IMG/VR virus record: IMGVR_UViG_3300021365_000023
Span: 1-51,811 of that record
Source: a virus
Strand: one strand, 5' to 3'
Length of the DNA stretch: 51,811 nt
Made by a program: the position numbers and the translations under genes. Position 1 is the first letter of the stretch; every line of letters begins with the position of its first letter. The notes beneath the pieces were generated by a model. That model saw only the letters and a program-made list of their open reading frames with translations, did not search any database and was not told where the DNA came from. Of the stretch, positions 49,432 through 51,811 are shown piece by piece.

Positions 49432-49523
49432 CTCTTTTTTCGTCTATTATATTTAATACTGTAAGCCCGCACACTCGGTGAGTCATTCGCGGTCTTTCTT
49501 TTTTCTCCAAAGTTTCCATTCAT
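49326..49523 (-). CDS. Small basic protein overlapping the GGCT gene (65 aa)
   Basis: The 65-residue frame begins MNGNFGEKRKTANDS and continues with aromatic-basic text (YNRRKKRWQLNKGIKTIFSA; DVEWWYKEVIAKN) that looks protein-like. It overlaps the first 35 codons of the GGCT frame in another phase, so either both are used or the GGCT protein starts further in. No family is recognised. Confidence 0.4.
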   Translation of the reverse strand: MNGNFGEKRKTANDSPSVRAYSIKYNRRKKRWQLNKGIKTIFSAKQKEDVEWWYKEVIAKNCVIF

Positions 49524-49541
49524 AATAAGAAGTATTAATGC

Positions 49542-49595
49542 AGGGAGGGGCCCCAGGTGTGGGAGTTTCGCTTAACATAATAAAAACCCCTCCCT
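49542..49595. repeat. Inverted repeat in the SSB-like / small gene gap
   Basis: AGGGAGGGG (49542-49550) and CCCCTCCCT (49587-49595) can pair as a 9-bp stem around a 36-base loop. The loop contains CCCA/TGGG able to pair as a second stem. No T tract follows on either strand, so it is not a simple terminator. It may be an RNA leader structure or a protein site before the 49523 gene. Confidence 0.55.
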
Positions 49596-49607
49596 TACAC
49601 TAGTAAT

Positions 49608-49889
49608 TTAGAACGGCAATCCGTCGTTGCCTTTAGCCACTGCTTTAGCGGCTTGGCTTTGAGTGTTCTGTCCTCCGTTTGCACGTGGATTGAACACACT
49701 CGTGAATGCAGTTCCGTCGGTCTTGATGATGAAGTCCACGTTCACATTGCCTGCGCCCGTTAGATACTTCTTCATTTCATCCAACTGATCTTCCTTGAAA
49801 GAGATGTTGTACTTGACAACACCGCTATCAAACTCTTTGCGTTCGCCTACATATCCCATGTAGACTCCCTTGCTTTGTTGTTGTGACAT
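49608..49889 (-). CDS. SSB-like protein with acidic DGLPF tail
   Basis: The 93-residue protein starts MSQQQSKGVYMGYVG, chosen because it avoids overlap with the nuclease gene upstream. A small beta-rich domain (GVVKYNISFKEDQLDEM; NVNVDFIIKTDGTAFTS) is followed by a Gln/Ala linker and the C-terminal NDGLPF. That end is the hallmark of single-stranded DNA-binding proteins, used to recruit partners. The domain is shorter than bacterial SSB. Placement next to an exonuclease and annealing protein supports a ssDNA role. Confidence 0.6.
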   Translation of the reverse strand: MSQQQSKGVYMGYVGERKEFDSGVVKYNISFKEDQLDEMKKYLTGAGNVNVDFIIKTDGTAFTSVFNPRANGGQNTQSQAAKAVAKGNDGLPF

Positions 49890-49902
49890 AGCAATTGATA
49901 GA

Positions 49903-50682
49903 TTAAATTTCCCCTTGTAAAAAGAACGTAGTAGATGGCTTGTCATTCTCATAATGCTCCTTGATAATACTCAAGGCACGAGCCACTTTACGTCTACCAG
50001 AGTCAAGGGTTTCCTCTGATGCTTTGTATACTGCTGGTAAATACGGGTATGCTTTCTCTTGCACTACCCAATAGAAATCCTTTACTCCGAATGCGTGTGT
50101 GTATAGGAATGCCTGTATGTCGTATCCGAATACACGTACATCTCTTGGGAATCCCTTCACGCTACGAGAAGACTTACTGTCTGCTATGAATCCTTTGCCG
50201 AGGCAATCAAGGAAACCACGGAAGGGAACTACCTCCGCGCCAATTTCAAGTTCTTGTAAGAACTCTACTTGATAGTCCCCATCCAGGTATATGTTGAGTA
50301 CCTTCGATTCATCGAGCCTTGTTATCATGTCGATACATTGCTGATAGTCATCTATAGATACAACAGTCTTGTCTTTTGCTTTTGTTTTTTCTTCAGCCTT
50401 CCATTCCTTGTACACCTTAGTGACACGAGGGTTCTTACCTCCAACCTCTTTGATAATCTCTGTGTCATCCATGACATGGAAGAGGTCGTTGAACTTGTGT
50501 GCTTCAAACAAAAGGCAATCGTAAGCACTCCCAAATGTGAGTGCCTCCGATTCCTTACGCAACTTGCCTTGCATATATAATTCAAACAGTGCAATGTCTT
50601 GCAGTGCATACTTGATTGAAGAGTACGATAGGTACTTCTTTCCTGTCTTCTTTACTAAAGACTCAAACCATCCATGAGTCAT
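49903..50682 (-). CDS. RecE/RecB-like PD-(D/E)xK exonuclease
   Basis: The 259-residue protein has the RecB-like nuclease core: SALTFGSAYDCLLFE-like segment early, then VPFRGFLDCLGKGFIADSKS with D159, D168 and K170, and YDIQAFLY with Q190. This resembles exodeoxyribonuclease VIII (RecE) type enzymes that resect DNA ends to expose 3' single strands. It is ATGA-coupled to the annealing-type protein upstream, giving a classic phage recombination pair with an SSB-like partner downstream. Confidence 0.75.
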   Translation of the reverse strand: MTHGWFESLVKKTGKKYLSYSSIKYALQDIALFELYMQGKLRKESEALTFGSAYDCLLFEAHKFNDLFHVMDDTEIIKEVGGKNPRVTKVYKEWKAEEKTKAKDKTVVSIDDYQQCIDMITRLDESKVLNIYLDGDYQVEFLQELEIGAEVVPFRGFLDCLGKGFIADSKSSRSVKGFPRDVRVFGYDIQAFLYTHAFGVKDFYWVVQEKAYPYLPAVYKASEETLDSGRRKVARALSIIKEHYENDKPSTTFFLQGEI

Positions 50683-51215
50683 ACTAACTTCTCTAACTTA
50701 GAAATCTGAGAAGCAGTCATGGTGCCTTTGTATTTGTCTTGTATCGCAGTGAAGCGTGTGTTACGATCAGGCTTGTTCTTACCTGCCTTGATGTACTCCA
50801 CTGACTTCTTGAATATCTCGTTGAGACTTTCCTTGCTTTTGGGTGCAGGCTCCCCTTCCTTAGCGATTGCCATGCCTACCTCATCAGCCGTAGCGATTGA
50901 TGTCTCTATCCCTATACCTAAGAACCCAAGGGCTCTACCTACAGCGGACGTTTCACAATTTTCTACGTATGATGTTTGATTAATTCGAGAGGAACTCTTG
51001 TCCTCTTGCGCCATACCTTGAGCCAATACATTGCCTTCGGCATTTGATATGGTTGCTTGTATGACACATGACTCAGGATCCAGGTGTAGCACCTGCGTTT
51101 CCAATGAGAAGTCTTTATACTCTGATAGAGTACGGAATGCAATGACACGTTGATTAACCTCAACGTACTGCTTGCCTTTGATGTTCGTTGTTTTGAACTG
51201 ATAAGTGTTAGACAT
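50679..51215 (-). CDS. Rad52/ERF-like single-strand annealing protein
   Basis: The 178-residue protein carries QTSYVENCETSAVGRALGFL and GIGIETSIATADEVGMAI, the diagnostic ETSAxGRALxxLG signature of ERF/Rad52-like annealing proteins. A beta-rich N-terminal part (FKTTNIKGKQYVEVNQRV) and a basic C-terminal tail follow the family plan. It would anneal strands exposed by the neighbouring exonuclease. The ATG at 51215 (MSNTYQF) is preferred to one 17 codons upstream, which has no family-like sequence. Confidence 0.7.
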   Translation of the reverse strand: MSNTYQFKTTNIKGKQYVEVNQRVIAFRTLSEYKDFSLETQVLHLDPESCVIQATISNAEGNVLAQGMAQEDKSSSRINQTSYVENCETSAVGRALGFLGIGIETSIATADEVGMAIAKEGEPAPKSKESLNEIFKKSVEYIKAGKNKPDRNTRFTAIQDKYKGTMTASQISKLEKLV

Positions 51216-51269
51216 AGTATATAATTTAATTGATTCGAATTTACGGTATCCACATTTAATTAACAAGTG

Positions 51270-51539
51270 CTATGGTAGATATTTTTTTACAGGCTCAAGG
51301 TCTGGAAGTTTCCACTCAATATCCCACCTTTTGATGAGCCGAAATACTGTGCGGGATGTTACCCCCAGTTCCTTGGATGCCTCATTTACATTCTGGTGTT
51401 TGCACAATGCGTACCTTACCATTACCCTCCAGTTTCTCTCTATGTTGAGGTCTTCCTGTGGATACTTCATCCCCTCTACTTCTTTGTAGAGAGTCCACTC
51501 TTTCTTTCCTGCCATCTTCTGTACATGTTTGCGGCCCAT
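51270..51539 (-). CDS. Fis-type helix-turn-helix protein
   Basis: The 89-residue protein has an N-terminal basic helix and a Fis/HTH_8-like motif: VRYALCKHQNVNEASKELGV then TSRTVFRLIKRWDI, i.e. a helix, NVNEASKELGV turn, and recognition helix. It is the first clear regulator of the leftward operon and could switch early transcription. A second start (MAGKKEW, 51515) is possible. Its 5' part overlaps a small frame encoded just upstream. Confidence 0.65.
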   Translation of the reverse strand: MGRKHVQKMAGKKEWTLYKEVEGMKYPQEDLNIERNWRVMVRYALCKHQNVNEASKELGVTSRTVFRLIKRWDIEWKLPDLEPVKKYLP

Positions 51540-51619
51540 GCTCTACGTTGAGTAGGGTTTTTATAAATAGGGCGTAGCCTTGCCATTGCTATGCGCATAA
51601 ATTGTTTCATCCTTTTCAT
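51476..51619 (-). CDS. Small basic protein (47 aa)
   Basis: The frame begins ATG at 51619, seven bases after AGGAG, a better Shine-Dalgarno site than most here. It encodes 47 residues rich in Arg and Lys (MKRMKQFMRIAMARLRPIYK; RAWAANMYRRWQERKS). It overlaps the stop of the upstream peptide (ATGA) and the 5' part of the HTH gene in another frame. The start signals support expression; function unknown. Confidence 0.5.
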   Translation of the reverse strand: MKRMKQFMRIAMARLRPIYKNPTQRRAWAANMYRRWQERKSGLSTKK

Positions 51620-51693
51620 TGCTGTTCTCCTTTACCGGTTAGATACATAAACAAGACAGCAAGCATAAGTGTAAGTACAATTAGTGTTTTCAT
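51616..51693 (-). CDS. Small membrane peptide (25 aa)
   Basis: The 25-residue peptide, MKTLIVLTLMLAVLFMYLTG plus a polar tail, is a single membrane helix. It is coupled by ATGA to the small basic protein gene. It may be a leader or membrane microprotein at the head of the leftward operon. The 118 bases between it and the window end hold no gene or promoter element that I can support. Confidence 0.4.
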   Translation of the reverse strand: MKTLIVLTLMLAVLFMYLTGKGEQQ

Positions 51694-51811
51694 TTCTCTT
51701 TGGTGTTAAAGGTTTTCCCACTTATATCCAAAACACAATCTCATCATAGTACGATGAAACCAATTAGGTTTGTAGGTTAAATTAAATTGAACATAATGGT
51801 CTTTTCCTAAT

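Overview
The window looks like most or all of the genome of a lytic, podovirus-like tailed phage that infects a bacterium of the phylum Bacteroidota, probably aquatic. The evidence is gene content (large terminase, portal, capsid, connector, long tail-nozzle and three ejection-type proteins, with no sheath or tape measure) and repeated use of the Bacteroidota -7 promoter element TAnnTTTG directly before genes. No integrase gene, CRISPR array, tRNA or insertion sequence was recognised. Gene order and protein style resemble crAss-like and other Bacteroidota podoviruses, but no phage RNA or DNA polymerase is visible here.

Layout. 1-576: GC-rich, apparently non-coding left end and a leftward terminator. 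577-1029 (minus): DUF5675 protein. 1056-5775 (plus, with one minus regulator): small basic proteins, a tail-fibre-like protein, a 2-oxoglutarate (2OG) oxygenase, a GroES-like protein and a possible small terminase. 5804-10771: large terminase, portal and a BppU-like protein. 10785-19068: a giant collagen-like protein (about 515 Gly-X-Y triplets) followed by two 2OG-oxygenase genes, the second being a three-domain glycosyltransferase/GT25/lysyl-hydroxylase enzyme. 19230-21293: small basic and Gly/Met-rich proteins, with a minus-strand nucleotidyltransferase-like gene. 21781-31835: scaffold-like, major capsid, head, connector and nozzle proteins. 31857-40239: three ejection-type proteins; the largest has a zincin HExxH motif. 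40258-42814: lysis/envelope cassette. 42815-51693 (all minus): replication, recombination and glycan-tailoring genes.

The most notable system is the collagen module. The collagen-like protein is almost free of proline outside its termini, and Lys fills about half of the Y positions, often as K-G-D. Immediately downstream the phage encodes an enzyme joining a GT4-like domain, a GT25 (procollagen galactosyltransferase-type) domain and a PLOD-like lysyl hydroxylase domain. This is the enzyme set needed to hydroxylate collagen lysines and glycosylate the hydroxylysines, and it recalls mimivirus L230 and animal PLOD3/COLGALT. Two further 2OG oxygenases, a sulfotransferase, an FkbM methyltransferase and another GT4 in the window could extend or cap such glycans. 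I infer a hydroxylysine-glycosylated collagen fibre on the virion; this is not shown by the sequence alone.

Two genome-wide signals also stand out. The heptamer ACAGCGG is strongly over-represented and strand-biased (31 plus against 6 minus by eye), like a Chi-type site. The TAnnTTTG promoters fall into two spacing classes, one of which puts the ATG about 4-5 nt downstream of the element and so predicts leaderless mRNAs.
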